Notes under the pieces: model-generated
Databases searched by the model: none
The model's input: only the letters and a program-made list of their open reading frames with translations
What the model was told of the DNA's origin: nothing
NCBI GenBank assembly: GCA_902803685.1
Contig: CADCQR010000037.1
Location: forward strand, 1-40,606
Direction: 5' to 3'
Source of the DNA: an uncultured Erysipelotrichaceae bacterium
Lineage (GTDB): Bacteria > Bacillota_I > Bacilli_A > RF39 > UBA660
DNA length: 40,606 nucleotides
Program-made: the position numbers and the translations under genes
In this document: positions 16,671-25,223 of the stretch, piece after piece
How positions within the stretch are numbered: position 1 is the stretch's first letter
Layout: every line of letters starts with the position of its first letter

Positions 16671-16882
16671 AGTTTTTGAAATGTTTGTGGTAGTAGTAAC
16701 TATAAATTTCTAGATAGAGAGCTTGTGGTTGGTGAAAACAAGTTAGTAATTATAGCGAACTTGATCAGGTTAGTAAACATAATGGGTAAGACCTATATCT
16801 CTTTAAAGCTGCATGACTTTGGTCATGAATTAAGGTGGTACCGCGATAACTCGTCCTTATGTATTGGGCGAGTTTTTTTATT
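16671..16882 (+). ncRNA. T-box leader, leucine specific
   Basis: A tRNA-sensing riboswitch of about 210 nt. Visible parts: an AGAGAG element at 16716-16721 and the apical-loop GGTTGGTGAAAA of stem I; a specifier CTT (16760-16762, in GCGAACTTGATC), a leucine codon; the T-box AAGGTGGTACCGCG (16832-16845), whose TGGT pairs with the 3' end of uncharged tRNA with discriminator A; and the terminator AACTCGTCC/GGGCGAGTT (16848-16856 with 16866-16874) plus T-run. Uncharged tRNA-Leu should favour the antiterminator and read-through into the small membrane protein gene and leuS. The specifier was assigned by eye and by the downstream leuS. Confidence 0.93.
16848..16880 (+). terminator. T-box terminator hairpin (leucine operon)
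   Basis: Nine-base stem with one G-T pair followed by seven T; its 5' arm overlaps the sequence after the T-box motif, as needed for the antiterminator switch. Confidence 0.85.
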
Positions 16883-16892
16883 GGAGGATTTT

Positions 16893-17261
16893 ATGAATGA
16901 ATTATTTTTGTTTGCAGTATCGTTTTTCTTTGTACTGCTAATATATGAAATATTTGTTGTTTCAAAAACTAAGAAAGCTATAGCTAAGGGAAAGGATAAT
17001 CCTAAGCAACCAATGGAAGTAAAGTATTTGATAAATGTGTATAAGTTAGACGTAAAGAAGGTAAATTACAATCAGCTTTTACAAATCATTTCAATTGTTT
17101 CTTCACTGGACATTTCAATTGTTGCTTCGCTGATAAATATACCTGATAGTTTTATATTGGAGATATTAATTGGTTTTGTTGGTTTAGTTGGGACTGCCTT
17201 TTTTAGTTATCATTTAGTATACTTATTTTATAAAAAGAAAGGATTGATTATTAATGATTAA
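16893..17261 (+). CDS. Small membrane protein of unknown function, first gene of the leuS operon
   Basis: A 122-residue protein with one N-terminal helix (about 3-22), a cytoplasmic middle ([20 protein letters not shown]), and two C-terminal helices (about 66-86 and 89-113). I do not recognise a named family, though the middle segment looks conserved in type. The start at ATG 16893 has TTGGAGG directly upstream and lies just past the T-box terminator; the open frame extends upstream but there it is leader RNA. It overlaps leuS by 8 bp, so the two are surely cotranscribed and probably translationally coupled. Because it sits between the leucine T-box and leuS, its expression should rise when charged tRNA-Leu is scarce. 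Confidence 0.82.
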   Translation: MNELFLFAVSFFFVLLIYEIFVVSKTKKAIAKGKDNPKQPMEVKYLINVYKLDVKKVNYNQLLQIISIVSSLDISIVASLINIPDSFILEILIGFVGLVGTAFFSYHLVYLFYKKKGLIIND

Positions 17262-19647
17262 TTTTGTTGAGTCTGAAAAAAAATGGCAAAAAAAATGGGA
17301 AAATGATGGATTATATAAATTTAATCCTAATAATAAAAAAGAAAAATTGTATTGTCTTGAAATGTTTAGTTATCCTAGCGGCGCTAAGCTTCACTTGGGC
17401 CATTGGTATAATTATGGTGTAGCAGATACTTGGGCTCGATTCAAGAGAATGGACGGCTATAATGTATTTCACCCAATGGGATTTGATGCCTTTGGTTTGC
17501 CAGCTGAGAACTATGCTATAAAAACAGGCGTTCATCCAGCGATTAGTACTGATAAAAATATAGAGACTATGGAGGAGCAGTTAAGAAGAATTGGTGGCTC
17601 TTGGGATTGGGATTATGAGATAAAAACTTGTAAAGAAGATTATTATAAATGGACAGAATGGATGTTTTTAAAACTTTATGAGAATGGTCTTGCTTATAAA
17701 AAAGAAGCTCCAGTTAATTTTTGCCCGAAATGTCAGACAGTTCTTGCTAATGAACAGGTTATTTCTGGAGAATGTGAAAGATGCGGAAGTGCTGTTCTTA
17801 GAAAGAATATGAGTCAATGGTTCTTTAAAATAACTGATTATGCTGAAGAGTTGTTGCAGGATTTGGATAAATTAGATTGGCCAGAAAGAACTAAGTCATT
17901 ACAACGTAATTGGATTGGAAAGAGTGAGGGTGCCTATGTTGATTTTAAAGTGGATGGCACTGATAAGATGTTTACTGTGTTTACAACTAGACCAGATACT
18001 TTGTTTGGAGCAACATACTGTGTATTAGCTCCGGAACATGAGCTTGTAGATGATATTACTACTTCTTCTCAGAAAAAATTAGTAGATGAATATAAGACTC
18101 AGGCTAGTAAGCAAAGTGAGATTGAGAGAACTAGTACAACTAAAGAAAAGACTGGGGTGTGGACAGGTGCTTATGCTGTTAATCCCGTAAATGGTAAGAA
18201 AATTCCAATTTGGATAAGTGACTATGTTTTATCTACTTATGGAACTGGTGCTATTATGGCAGTTCCTGCTCATGATGAAAGAGATTATGATTTTGCTAAG
18301 AAGTTTGATCTTGAAATTATTCCTGTTCTTGAAGGCGGTAATATAGATAAGTGTGCTTTTGTTGGTGATGGAAAGCATATAAATTCAGAATTTTTAAATT
18401 CTCTTGATAAGAAAAATGCTATTGAAAAAATGTGTGAATATCTTGAAAAGAATAATATTGGTAAGAAAACAACTAATTATAAGTTAAGAGATTGGTTAGT
18501 ATCTCGCCAGAGATATTGGGGAGCGCCAATTCCAATTATTTATTGTGATGATTGTGGTATTGTTCCTGTTCCTGAAGAGGATTTGCCGGTTAAATTACCT
18601 ATGGATGTAGAATTTACGCCTGATGGCGAGAGTCCATTGAAAAAATGCGATTCATTTATGAATTGTAAGTGTCCAAAATGTGGTCGTGATGCTAAGAGAG
18701 AAGCTGATACGTTAGATACGTTTGTATGTTCAAGCTGGTACTTTTTAAGATATCCTGATGCCCATAATAGTAAGGAAGCGTTTAATAGTGATTTGATTAA
18801 TAAGGTTTTACCTGTTGATAAATATATTGGTGGAGTTGAACATGCTTGTATGCATTTGCTTTATGCCAGATTCTTTTCTAAAGCATTAAGAGATATGGGT
18901 TACTTGAATTTTGATGAGCCATTTACATCATTAGTTCATCAGGGATTAATACTAGGGCCTGATGGCGAGAAGATGTCTAAGTCAAAAGGAAATACTGTTG
19001 CTCCAGATCCACTTGTTGAAGAATACGGTTCAGATGTATTAAGAGGATACTTAATGTTTGGCTTTAACTATATTGAGGGCGGTCCATGGACAGATGATGG
19101 AATTGTAGCTATAAATAAGTTTTATCGTAAAGTAGAGCGTTTAGCGGATGCGATTAGCGATGATGATAAACGTATTTTAGAGATTGACAAAGTTTTGAAT
19201 AATTCTATTAAAGTAATTAGAAATGATATAGAAAAATTTCAATTTAATACATCAATGTCTAAGATTATGGAATATTCAAATATCTTGGTTAAATATGAAA
19301 ATAGTGGTATACCTAAATATTATATTGAACAGTTATTGTTAATGCTTGCTCCATTTGCACCTCATTTGACTGAGGAATTATGGGAAAAGATAGGTAATAG
19401 TTATTCTATTCATAATCAAAAATATCCAATGTTTGATGAAAAAATGTTGGTTGAAGACGAAAAAGAAATTGCTGTACAGGTAAATGGAAAAGTTCGTTCA
19501 ACAATAACAATAAATGTAAATGATACTGATGATGAAATTAAAGCAAAAGCTTTAGCTGAAGATAATGTAAAAAAACATATTGGAGATAAGGAAATAGCAA
19601 AGATAATTATAATTAAAGGTAAAATAGTAAATATTGTTGTTAAATAG
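17254..19647 (+). CDS. leuS: Leucyl-tRNA synthetase
   Basis: Class I synthetase charging tRNA-Leu. 797 residues, near the usual 805 for bacteria. HIGH-type motif [10 protein letters not shown] (about 45-54), two Cys-rich zinc-type motifs ([12 protein letters not shown]...CERCGS about 158-180, and [17 protein letters not shown] about 473-489), the CP1 editing domain between them with [12 protein letters not shown] and [15 protein letters not shown], the KMSKS loop [10 protein letters not shown] (about 570-580) and an anticodon-binding C-terminal part. It follows the small membrane protein gene with an 8-bp overlap under control of the leucine T-box, and ends at a hairpin terminator. Confidence 0.98.
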   Translation: MINFVESEKKWQKKWENDGLYKFNPNNKKEKLYCLEMFSYPSGAKLHLGHWYNYGVADTWARFKRMDGYNVFHPMGFDAFGLPAENYAIKTGVHPAISTDKNIETMEEQLRRIGGSWDWDYEIKTCKEDYYKWTEWMFLKLYENGLAYKKEAPVNFCPKCQTVLANEQVISGECERCGSAVLRKNMSQWFFKITDYAEELLQDLDKLDWPERTKSLQRNWIGKSEGAYVDFKVDGTDKMFTVFTTRPDTLFGATYCVLAPEHELVDDITTSSQKKLVDEYKTQASKQSEIERTSTTKEKTGVWTGAYAVNPVNGKKIPIWISDYVLSTYGTGAIMAVPAHDERDYDFAKKFDLEIIPVLEGGNIDKCAFVGDGKHINSEFLNSLDKKNAIEKMCEYLEKNNIGKKTTNYKLRDWLVSRQRYWGAPIPIIYCDDCGIVPVPEEDLPVKLPMDVEFTPDGESPLKKCDSFMNCKCPKCGRDAKREADTLDTFVCSSWYFLRYPDAHNSKEAFNSDLINKVLPVDKYIGGVEHACMHLLYARFFSKALRDMGYLNFDEPFTSLVHQGLILGPDGEKMSKSKGNTVAPDPLVEEYGSDVLRGYLMFGFNYIEGGPWTDDGIVAINKFYRKVERLADAISDDDKRILEIDKVLNNSIKVIRNDIEKFQFNTSMSKIMEYSNILVKYENSGIPKYYIEQLLLMLAPFAPHLTEELWEKIGNSYSIHNQKYPMFDEKMLVEDEKEIAVQVNGKVRSTITINVNDTDDEIKAKALAEDNVKKHIGDKEIAKIIIIKGKIVNIVVK

Positions 19648-19650
19648 TTA

Positions 19651-19677
19651 AAGGTCGACATATAATCGACTTTTTTC
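19651..19677 (+). terminator. Terminator after leuS
   Basis: AAGGTCGA (19651-19658) pairs with TCGACTTT (19666-19673, one G-T), then a T-run. Confidence 0.75.
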
Positions 19678-19713
19678 GTTGCTTGCTTTTTATAGCATAA
19701 TTATGGTGATATT

Positions 19714-19881
19714 ATGAAAGTTAAATTATTTGATTGCGAGGATGAGACAGATTTGGAAGAAGCAATAAATTCATTTCTTTTAGAGGTGAACGATGTTGTG
19801 GATATTAAGTATCAGGTAGGATGTAGTGTTTATAGTGAGGAGCAAATATTTTGTTTTTCAGCAATGATTATTTACTATTAA
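19714..19881 (+). CDS. Cse60-like sporulation-associated small protein
   Basis: A 55-residue protein (MKVKLFDCEDETDLEEA... ending FCFSAMIIYY). The layout, an initial strand, then D-E-x-D-L-E-E-A-I-N in a helix, then VDIKYQVG and a final strand with FSAMIIYY, is that of the Cse60 family known from Bacillus sporulation and also from phages. GGTGAT is placed correctly before the ATG, and the frame is closed by TAA within the next gene's promoter. The family function is unknown; it supports the view that the organism sporulates. I could not find a convincing sporulation sigma promoter before it. Confidence 0.75.
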   Translation: MKVKLFDCEDETDLEEAINSFLLEVNDVVDIKYQVGCSVYSEEQIFCFSAMIIYY

Positions 19882-19892
19882 TATGATATAAT
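19864..19892 (+). promoter_or_regulatory. Candidate promoter for the flippase gene
   Basis: ATGATT (19864-19869), 17-bp spacer ending in TGA, TATAAT (19887-19892). It overlaps the end of the Cse60-like gene; leader about 13 nt. Confidence 0.42.
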
Positions 19893-19911
19893 TTTTGTAG
19901 TGGAGTGTTGT

Positions 19912-21561
19912 ATGAAAAAAGATAATCTTATGAAAAAAAATACATTTGTAAATGGGGCTTTATTTACAATAATTGCTATTTTAGTTACAAAATTGCTAGG
20001 ATTATTTTATGTTGTACCATTTTATTCTTTAATTGGCGTACAGGGTGGTGCGTTATATGGATATGCATATTCTGTATATGTTTTTTTTATATCATTATCG
20101 TCAGCTGGGCTTCCTCTGGCTATAAGCAGAGTTATTGCTGAATATAACACTTCTGGTAATTATGATGCTAGAGATAGGAGTTTTTTCTTGGCAAAAAAGA
20201 TATCTTTTATTTTTAGTATTGTTTCTTTTTTGCTGATAAATATATTTGCAAAGACCATTGCTTATGTTGTATTGGGAAAAGTTACTGGTGGTAATAGTAT
20301 TTCTGATGTTGCCTTTGTTATTCGTGTTGTTTCTACTGCTATACTGATTGTTCCTGTCTTGTCTGTATATAGAGGTTACTTTCAGGGATTTAAATATATG
20401 GAAGCGCCTTCTTTTTCACAGATATTAGAGCAATTAGTACGAGTTTGTGTGATTTTATTGGGAAGTTTTTTATCTCTTAAGATTTTTTCCTCAACATTAG
20501 CTAATACTGTAGGAATTGCTGTTTTTTCAGCTACTATAGCAGCTTTAACTTCATATTTTTATTTGATAAAAAAGTTGATTAATAATAAAAGAAAGTTTAG
20601 AAAAAGTGTACCAGAAATAAAAGTTCCTGTAAGTGATAGAACTATTGTTAAAAAGATTTTTTATTATGCTTTGCCTTTAGTGTTAATTGATTTATCTAAA
20701 TCTATATATGGTATCATAGATGTTTTGACTGTTGTTAAAGCTCTTTTGAAAATAGGCAGTTATTCAATTTCTGAAGCTGAGGGTATTGTTAGTATGCTTT
20801 CAACTTGGCGAATTAAATTTAATTATGTTATTGTAGCTGTATCGGCTGGTATTGTTACTAGTATGGTTCCGTCTCTTACAGAACTTATTGAAAAAAAGAG
20901 TGCTAAAATCAGTGATGAGATTAACCGGGTAATAAGTTTGTGCCTATTTTTTACTGTTCCTATGACTTTGGGAATTGCTGTTTTGTCTAAGCCAATTTGG
21001 TTTTTCTTTTATGGGACTAGTGATATTGGACCCGGGCTGTTGTCATATCTTATTTTTTCTGGATTTTTTGGTAGTTTATTTGTTATTTTAGTTACTATTA
21101 TTCAATTGTTTAATGATTACAAGTGGTTGATTATAAGCCTAATTGTTGGAGTATTTATTAAGGTTTCCTTTAATTTTCCTTTAATTGCATCTTTTTATCG
21201 TGAGGGGATACCAGCATATTATGGTTCTATAACGGCAACGTTATTTGGTTATATATTTTCAATAGTCATTTGTTTTTTATTTCTTTTTAAGAAAAGAATA
21301 TATTTTGAAAATTTACTTAGAAATTGTTTTGATATTTTATGTGGTAGTGTATTAATGACAATGGTTTTGATAGGAATAAAAAGCCTTGTTACCGTCGAGT
21401 ATACTAATAGGATGATTTCTTTAATTATTGTAATTGTATATGCTATTATCGGTATGTTAATATATGTAATTTATTCTAATAAAAGTAAGGTTATAGATAG
21501 AATATTTGGGGATAAATATTTAAAAAGAGTTTTATTAAAAATTCGTAAACTGATAAAATGA
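19912..21561 (+). CDS. MOP-superfamily flippase (MurJ/SpoVB/YtgP-like)
   Basis: An integral membrane protein of 549 residues with about 14 hydrophobic helices and the MOP-fold opening NTFVNGALFTIIAILVTKLL and conserved SSAGLPLAISRVIAEYN and YRGYFQGFKYMEAPSFSQIL of the MurJ/YtgP/SpoVB branch. These proteins move lipid-linked precursors, such as lipid II or other undecaprenyl sugars, across the membrane. SpoVB is needed for spore cortex and YtgP for vegetative wall; I cannot tell which applies here. The start at ATG 19912 has GTGGAG upstream; GTG 19900 and ATG 19930 are alternatives. It is followed by a bidirectional terminator shared with the Fem operon. Confidence 0.92.
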   Translation: MKKDNLMKKNTFVNGALFTIIAILVTKLLGLFYVVPFYSLIGVQGGALYGYAYSVYVFFISLSSAGLPLAISRVIAEYNTSGNYDARDRSFFLAKKISFIFSIVSFLLINIFAKTIAYVVLGKVTGGNSISDVAFVIRVVSTAILIVPVLSVYRGYFQGFKYMEAPSFSQILEQLVRVCVILLGSFLSLKIFSSTLANTVGIAVFSATIAALTSYFYLIKKLINNKRKFRKSVPEIKVPVSDRTIVKKIFYYALPLVLIDLSKSIYGIIDVLTVVKALLKIGSYSISEAEGIVSMLSTWRIKFNYVIVAVSAGIVTSMVPSLTELIEKKSAKISDEINRVISLCLFFTVPMTLGIAVLSKPIWFFFYGTSDIGPGLLSYLIFSGFFGSLFVILVTIIQLFNDYKWLIISLIVGVFIKVSFNFPLIASFYREGIPAYYGSITATLFGYIFSIVICFLFLFKKRIYFENLLRNCFDILCGSVLMTMVLIGIKSLVTVEYTNRMISLIIVIVYAIIGMLIYVIYSNKSKVIDRIFGDKYLKRVLLKIRKLIK

Positions 21562-21573
21562 TATTATTTAATA

Positions 21574-21604
21574 ATAAAAATTCGATGATTAGTCGAATTT
21601 TTAT
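21574..21604. terminator. Bidirectional terminator between the flippase and Fem genes
   Basis: AAAAATTCGA (21576-21585) pairs with TCGAATTTTT (21593-21602), seven-base loop. It serves both convergent units. Confidence 0.78.
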
Positions 21605-22911
21605 TTGCTTTTACTAAATTTCTTTTTTATTTGTTTTAGTGTATGGTATGTTTTGAATGCCATATTGTATGTGTGATACCAGAATGGCGATATTATTAAG
21701 TCAAATTCCCCTAAAAGCTCGACTACATGTCCCCCAAAGCTTTTTTTGAATAGGAATAGCCCATATAGCGGATTATCCTTGGTGAAATCACCGGTAATTC
21801 CATAGAAGTTATATCTTTTATAGCCATTTTCTATTGCGTATTTTATTCCAGCATAGTGAACTGTATAAGCAGATTGAAATTGCATTAGATTATCATCTGT
21901 TCCTCCATATAGGGATAATACTTCATTTCCATATATTAGGAATAATATTCCTCCTAATGTTTTTTTATTTCCATATTTTGTCTTGTATTCCTCAATCTTT
22001 TCTAGCTGCTTATTTAATCTATCTATAGATTCTTGATCTTGTATGTTACTAGAGCTGTATTTATTTTCGTTCATTTTTAATAGATTATTATTGTGTTTAT
22101 AAATTCTATCTTTTAAGGCTTTTTCAAAGAGTTCTATTTCGCTTTTTGTATTTTTGGCATATTGATCAAAATCGATTTCTGCTATTATTATTTTTAATAT
22201 TCCAGAGTCATGTAGAGAATCCCACATACTTTCATAGTAGGTTAATGGTCTATCTATAAATTCTCTTCTATCTGAAGTATGTTCCATGATTGATTTAAAT
22301 ATTTTTATTTCATCTCTAGATATTTCTCTTGTTGTTATACTTGATTTTTCGTTTTTACGAAGAATTTGTCTTGTTTTTGATTCCATTTCTTTTTGGACTT
22401 CTTCTTCTGTTTTTTCATCTATTTCAATTACATGCATCCATCTTGGTTGCAGCGTATCTTGCATGACGTTAAAGCCAAAATGTTTGTATCCAGAATCAAT
22501 TAAATTATTGAAAGCTTTCTTATTATTATTTCCTTGTTCTACTATATTTCCGTTGTTATCTCGTTCTTGGTATTCAAGATAGGGATCTATTTTTAATAAG
22601 AATCCATTCTCCTTCTTTATAAAAATTTTTAGTTCATTTGTAAATTCTTCTAGTAATTCTTTGTCATTATAGTCAATCAGTAATCCTCGGGGCGAATAAA
22701 AAATTTTTTTGTGAAGTAATGGGATTTTCTTAGCTAAAATGAGCGCTGCTGCTTGAAGCTTATCTTTTTCATTTTTTATTCCGAGGTAATATGATTCCCA
22801 CCCGTTTTTTTTCTTAAGGTCTGCCCATTCCTTTGTTTGATGAAATGTAATTAAAGGATGTTTGTCAGCATAAATTTTGAATTCTTTTTCAGTTAGTCTT
22901 GTTAACTTCAT
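21601..22911 (-). CDS. FemABX-type aminoacyltransferase (second copy)
   Basis: Fem proteins use aminoacyl-tRNA to add amino acids to the lysine (or equivalent) side chain of lipid II, building the peptide cross-bridge. The 436-residue protein has two GNAT-like halves: ITFHQTKEWADLKKKNGWESYYLG and IFYSPRGLLIDYNDKEL in the first, and GGILFLIYGNEVLSLYGGTD, then YNFYGITGDFTKDNPLYGLFLFKKSFGG in the second, with a charged coiled-coil arm (about 245-300, ...RLNKQLEKIEEYKTK...) inserted between, as in FemA and MurM. AAGGAGAT precedes the ATG. It overlaps the end of the upstream paralogue by 23 bp; both face convergently to the flippase. Confidence 0.93.
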   Translation of the reverse strand: MKLTRLTEKEFKIYADKHPLITFHQTKEWADLKKKNGWESYYLGIKNEKDKLQAAALILAKKIPLLHKKIFYSPRGLLIDYNDKELLEEFTNELKIFIKKENGFLLKIDPYLEYQERDNNGNIVEQGNNNKKAFNNLIDSGYKHFGFNVMQDTLQPRWMHVIEIDEKTEEEVQKEMESKTRQILRKNEKSSITTREISRDEIKIFKSIMEHTSDRREFIDRPLTYYESMWDSLHDSGILKIIIAEIDFDQYAKNTKSEIELFEKALKDRIYKHNNNLLKMNENKYSSSNIQDQESIDRLNKQLEKIEEYKTKYGNKKTLGGILFLIYGNEVLSLYGGTDDNLMQFQSAYTVHYAGIKYAIENGYKRYNFYGITGDFTKDNPLYGLFLFKKSFGGHVVELLGEFDLIISPFWYHTYNMAFKTYHTLKQIKKKFSKSK

Positions 22912-24205
22912 GTTTTATCTCCTTTTTGCTTCTTTTTCTAATTATATTTCTATAGAGTGGAACTAGTTTTGTAAAGAAGAAATATAAAGGTTTATTTATA
23001 ATGTAATCCCATTCACCTAAAAATTCCACATAATCTCCACCAAATTTCTTTTTAAATTCATGTAGACCTAATCTTGGATTGTCATTAGATAAGTCACCTA
23101 TTGTTCCAAATTGGTCATATATTTTAATCTCATTATCTTTACAGTATTTTATATGTTCAAAGTAAGTATTATAGTTGACATAAGATTCAGAAAGATCATT
23201 ATGGTTGCCGGCATATAGAACCCAGGCTTTATTACCATATATAATTATCATATGGGCTGATAATGTTAATTTGTTCCCATATTTTTTTTGATATTGTGTA
23301 TATTTTTCTATATCGTTTTTTATATTTTCTCTTTGTTTTTGTAGCTCATTTAATTTGTTTTTTGCACTTTTGCTTAAATTGTCAATTGGCATTATAGATA
23401 TTTGATTGTTTATATTTTTTAAATTGTTATCAAGAGTATTAAGTGTTTTTTTGAAGTCTATTTTACCTAAAAATAAAACTGCTTTTGTATTTTTATTGCC
23501 ATTAAATATTTCATATAAGGTATTATAATATTCTTTATTATATGAAACAAAATCCTTTCTATTTTCAGTAAGCATCATTAAATTGTAAAAGTCGTCTAAA
23601 TCAGATTCAGTGCCAATTTTTACTTCTGTTTCTAATTTTTGTGATTTGGCAATTCTTTGTTTTGTTGTTTTAGAAAAGTGATTTTCTATATCTTCTAATG
23701 ATTGATTTAAGTTAATCCTAAAGGTATATCTTGGTTGCATTGTTTCAAAGTTCTTTGTAAAACCTAGATGTTTCCAACCAACTTCTTTAAAGTAATTGTA
23801 TAAATCATTACCATTTACTTCTAATTTATTTTCTTCACTTAAATAATTATATGACCTAAATATTATATCTGGATCAATTTTTATAAAAATGGCTTTTTTC
23901 TTTTTGGCAAATTCTATTACTTTTTTTGTCATTGTTTTAAAAAGCTCTTTATTAGTGTAGTCTAAAACAAATCCTCGAGGAGCATAAAAATAGCTTAAAT
24001 TAAATGGTAAGTGCTTTTGTAATAATAAGACAGTTGCTTCTATCTTATCATCGTCATTAACTAACCCTAAGTAGTATGGTGTTAAATGTTTTTCGACTTT
24101 ACAAAATTCTCCCCATTCGGCAGACTGAAGAAAATGTGACTTAGTAGGGTGGTTTAATACAAAGTTATCAAATACATCTTTTTCTAATTTTTTTAGTTTT
24201 AACAT
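22889..24205 (-). CDS. FemABX-type aminoacyltransferase (first copy)
   Basis: A 438-residue paralogue of the following gene with the same architecture: SHFLQSAEWGEFCKVEKH and FYAPRGFVLDYTNKEL in the first half, a coiled-coil arm (about 255-300), and MIIIYGNKAWVLYAGNHNDL plus YDQFGTIGDLSNDNPRLGLH then FKKKFGGDYVEFLGEWD in the second. Two different Fem enzymes in one operon usually means two successive additions, as with MurM/MurN or FemA/FemB, so a bridge of at least two residues is a fair inference; which amino acids cannot be read from sequence. AGGAG precedes the ATG. The basic tail (KRSKKEIKHEVNKTN) extends beyond the start of the second copy. Confidence 0.93.
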   Translation of the reverse strand: MLKLKKLEKDVFDNFVLNHPTKSHFLQSAEWGEFCKVEKHLTPYYLGLVNDDDKIEATVLLLQKHLPFNLSYFYAPRGFVLDYTNKELFKTMTKKVIEFAKKKKAIFIKIDPDIIFRSYNYLSEENKLEVNGNDLYNYFKEVGWKHLGFTKNFETMQPRYTFRINLNQSLEDIENHFSKTTKQRIAKSQKLETEVKIGTESDLDDFYNLMMLTENRKDFVSYNKEYYNTLYEIFNGNKNTKAVLFLGKIDFKKTLNTLDNNLKNINNQISIMPIDNLSKSAKNKLNELQKQRENIKNDIEKYTQYQKKYGNKLTLSAHMIIIYGNKAWVLYAGNHNDLSESYVNYNTYFEHIKYCKDNEIKIYDQFGTIGDLSNDNPRLGLHEFKKKFGGDYVEFLGEWDYIINKPLYFFFTKLVPLYRNIIRKRSKKEIKHEVNKTN

Positions 24206-24232
24206 ATTAGCTCCTCACTTTCTGATATTCTT

Positions 24233-24263
24233 AGTATACCATAGTAATGCTTCTGATAGACAA
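24233..24263 (-). promoter_or_regulatory. Candidate promoter of the Fem operon
   Basis: On the - strand: TTGTCT (24263-24258) and TATACT (24238-24233) preceded by TGG. The spacer of 19 bp is long. The -35 box touches the T-run of the terminator of the small upstream gene. Confidence 0.4.
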
Positions 24264-24284
24264 AAAAAGAACACTTTTGTGTTC
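24262..24284 (-). terminator. Terminator of the 56-residue gene
   Basis: On the - strand: GAACAC, loop AAAA, GTGTTC, then seven T (24268-24262). It overlaps the stop codon of the small gene, which supports that gene being real. Confidence 0.75.
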
Positions 24285-24453
24285 ATAGCATATATAGATT
24301 ATCATCATTTTCTGTATGATAGATTTGGTTTTTATTAATTAGTGTATTTAATTTTTCATTTATTTCGTGAAGTTCTTTACTTATATTTGCTAGTTGCTGG
24401 TTAACATTATTTGGTATTATTGGTGGTATATATGTATAAGGTGATTGATTCAT
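24283..24453 (-). CDS. Small Pro-rich/coiled-coil protein of unknown function
   Basis: A 56-residue frame from ATG 24453 to TGA 24283, preceded by AAGGGA. It starts MNQSPYTYIPPIIPNN and continues with a helical stretch NISKELHEINEKLNTLINK, a likely short coiled coil. Its terminator overlaps the stop. It fills what would otherwise be an empty 320-base gap between trmB and the Fem operon. Short Pro/Tyr/Asn-rich starts followed by a coiled coil are seen in spore-associated small proteins, but I cannot assign it. Confidence 0.6.
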   Translation of the reverse strand: MNQSPYTYIPPIIPNNVNQQLANISKELHEINEKLNTLINKNQIYHTENDDNLYML

Positions 24454-24527
24454 GTATATCCCTTGCTTTCTTTATATTATATGTAAAATAGTGATAATAT
24501 GTGTTAAAATAATCTACGGGTGAGAAT

Positions 24528-25163
24528 ATGCGCTTAAGAAATATAAAGAATAAAGGAGAAATCTTAGATAGTTCTTCTTATTTAATAAAAGATCCTATTA
24601 AATATAAGGGTAAATGGGCTACACTTTTTAACAATAATAATCCAATTTTTCTTGAAATTGGTATGGGAAAAGGAAAATTTATAATTGATAATGCGATTAG
24701 GTATCCGGATATAAATTTTATAGGATTGGAGAAGTTTGATAGTGTTTTAGCTAGGGGGCTGCCTAAGATTCCTAGTGATTTAAAAAATTTATTTATAGTT
24801 AGATTGGATGCAATCAATATATGTGAGATTTTTGATAAGGAAATTGATAAAATTTATTTAAATTTCTCTGATCCTTGGCCAAAAGTAAGACATCATATGA
24901 GAAGATTAACTAGTGAATTGTTTTTGTCAAAGTATGATTTAATTTTTAAAAAAGATTATGAAATAGAAATGAAAACAGATAATCAGGATTTATATGTCTA
25001 TTCATTAATGAGTTTGTCTAGTCATGGATATGTTTTGAAAGATATATCATTTGATTTGCATGCTAGAGGCGATGTTGATTTGATCACAACAGAGTATGAG
25101 GATAAATTTTCTTCTCTTGGTATGCCAATTTATTTTGTATCTGCGATAAAAAAATGTAAATAA
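24528..25163 (+). CDS. trmB: tRNA (guanine-N7-)-methyltransferase
   Basis: Methylates G46 in the variable loop of tRNA using S-adenosylmethionine. The 211-residue length is typical. FLEIGMGKGKFI (about 43-54) is the SAM-binding loop, NFIGLEKFDSVLARGLPKI the next binding strand, and LNFSDPWPKVRHHMRRLT (about 111-128) the family's catalytic and tRNA-binding signature; FEIEMKTDNQDLY-type sequence follows (YEIEMKTDNQDLYVYSL). GGGTGAG precedes the ATG. A TAAAAT box with TG upstream (24502-24510) may be its -10; that region is shared with the divergent small gene. Confidence 0.96.
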   Translation: MRLRNIKNKGEILDSSSYLIKDPIKYKGKWATLFNNNNPIFLEIGMGKGKFIIDNAIRYPDINFIGLEKFDSVLARGLPKIPSDLKNLFIVRLDAINICEIFDKEIDKIYLNFSDPWPKVRHHMRRLTSELFLSKYDLIFKKDYEIEMKTDNQDLYVYSLMSLSSHGYVLKDISFDLHARGDVDLITTEYEDKFSSLGMPIYFVSAIKKCK

Positions 25164-25175
25164 TAGTATTTTATT

Positions 25176-25203
25176 TTTACATTTGTGGAAATTTTGATAT
25201 AAT
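25176..25203 (+). promoter_or_regulatory. Promoter of the lipoprotein-YtxH operon
   Basis: TTTACA (25176-25181), 16-bp spacer ending in TGA, perfect TATAAT (25198-25203). Leader about 14 nt. Confidence 0.55.
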
Positions 25204-25223
25204 GTAATAAGAGTAGGTGAAAT

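Noticed and set aside
16725..16892. Upstream extension of the small membrane protein frame through the T-box
   Set aside because: These bases are T-box RNA with its terminator; ATG 16893 has a strong ribosome site.
22286..22582. 98-codon + strand frame inside the second Fem gene
   Set aside because: Antisense shadow of a well supported transferase gene; no ribosome site.
25144..25183. Hairpin with AAATGTAAA and TTTACATTT arms after trmB
   Set aside because: No T-run follows on the + strand; a T-run exists only on the - strand, where no gene ends, so I do not call it a terminator. The 3' arm is part of the promoter of the next gene.
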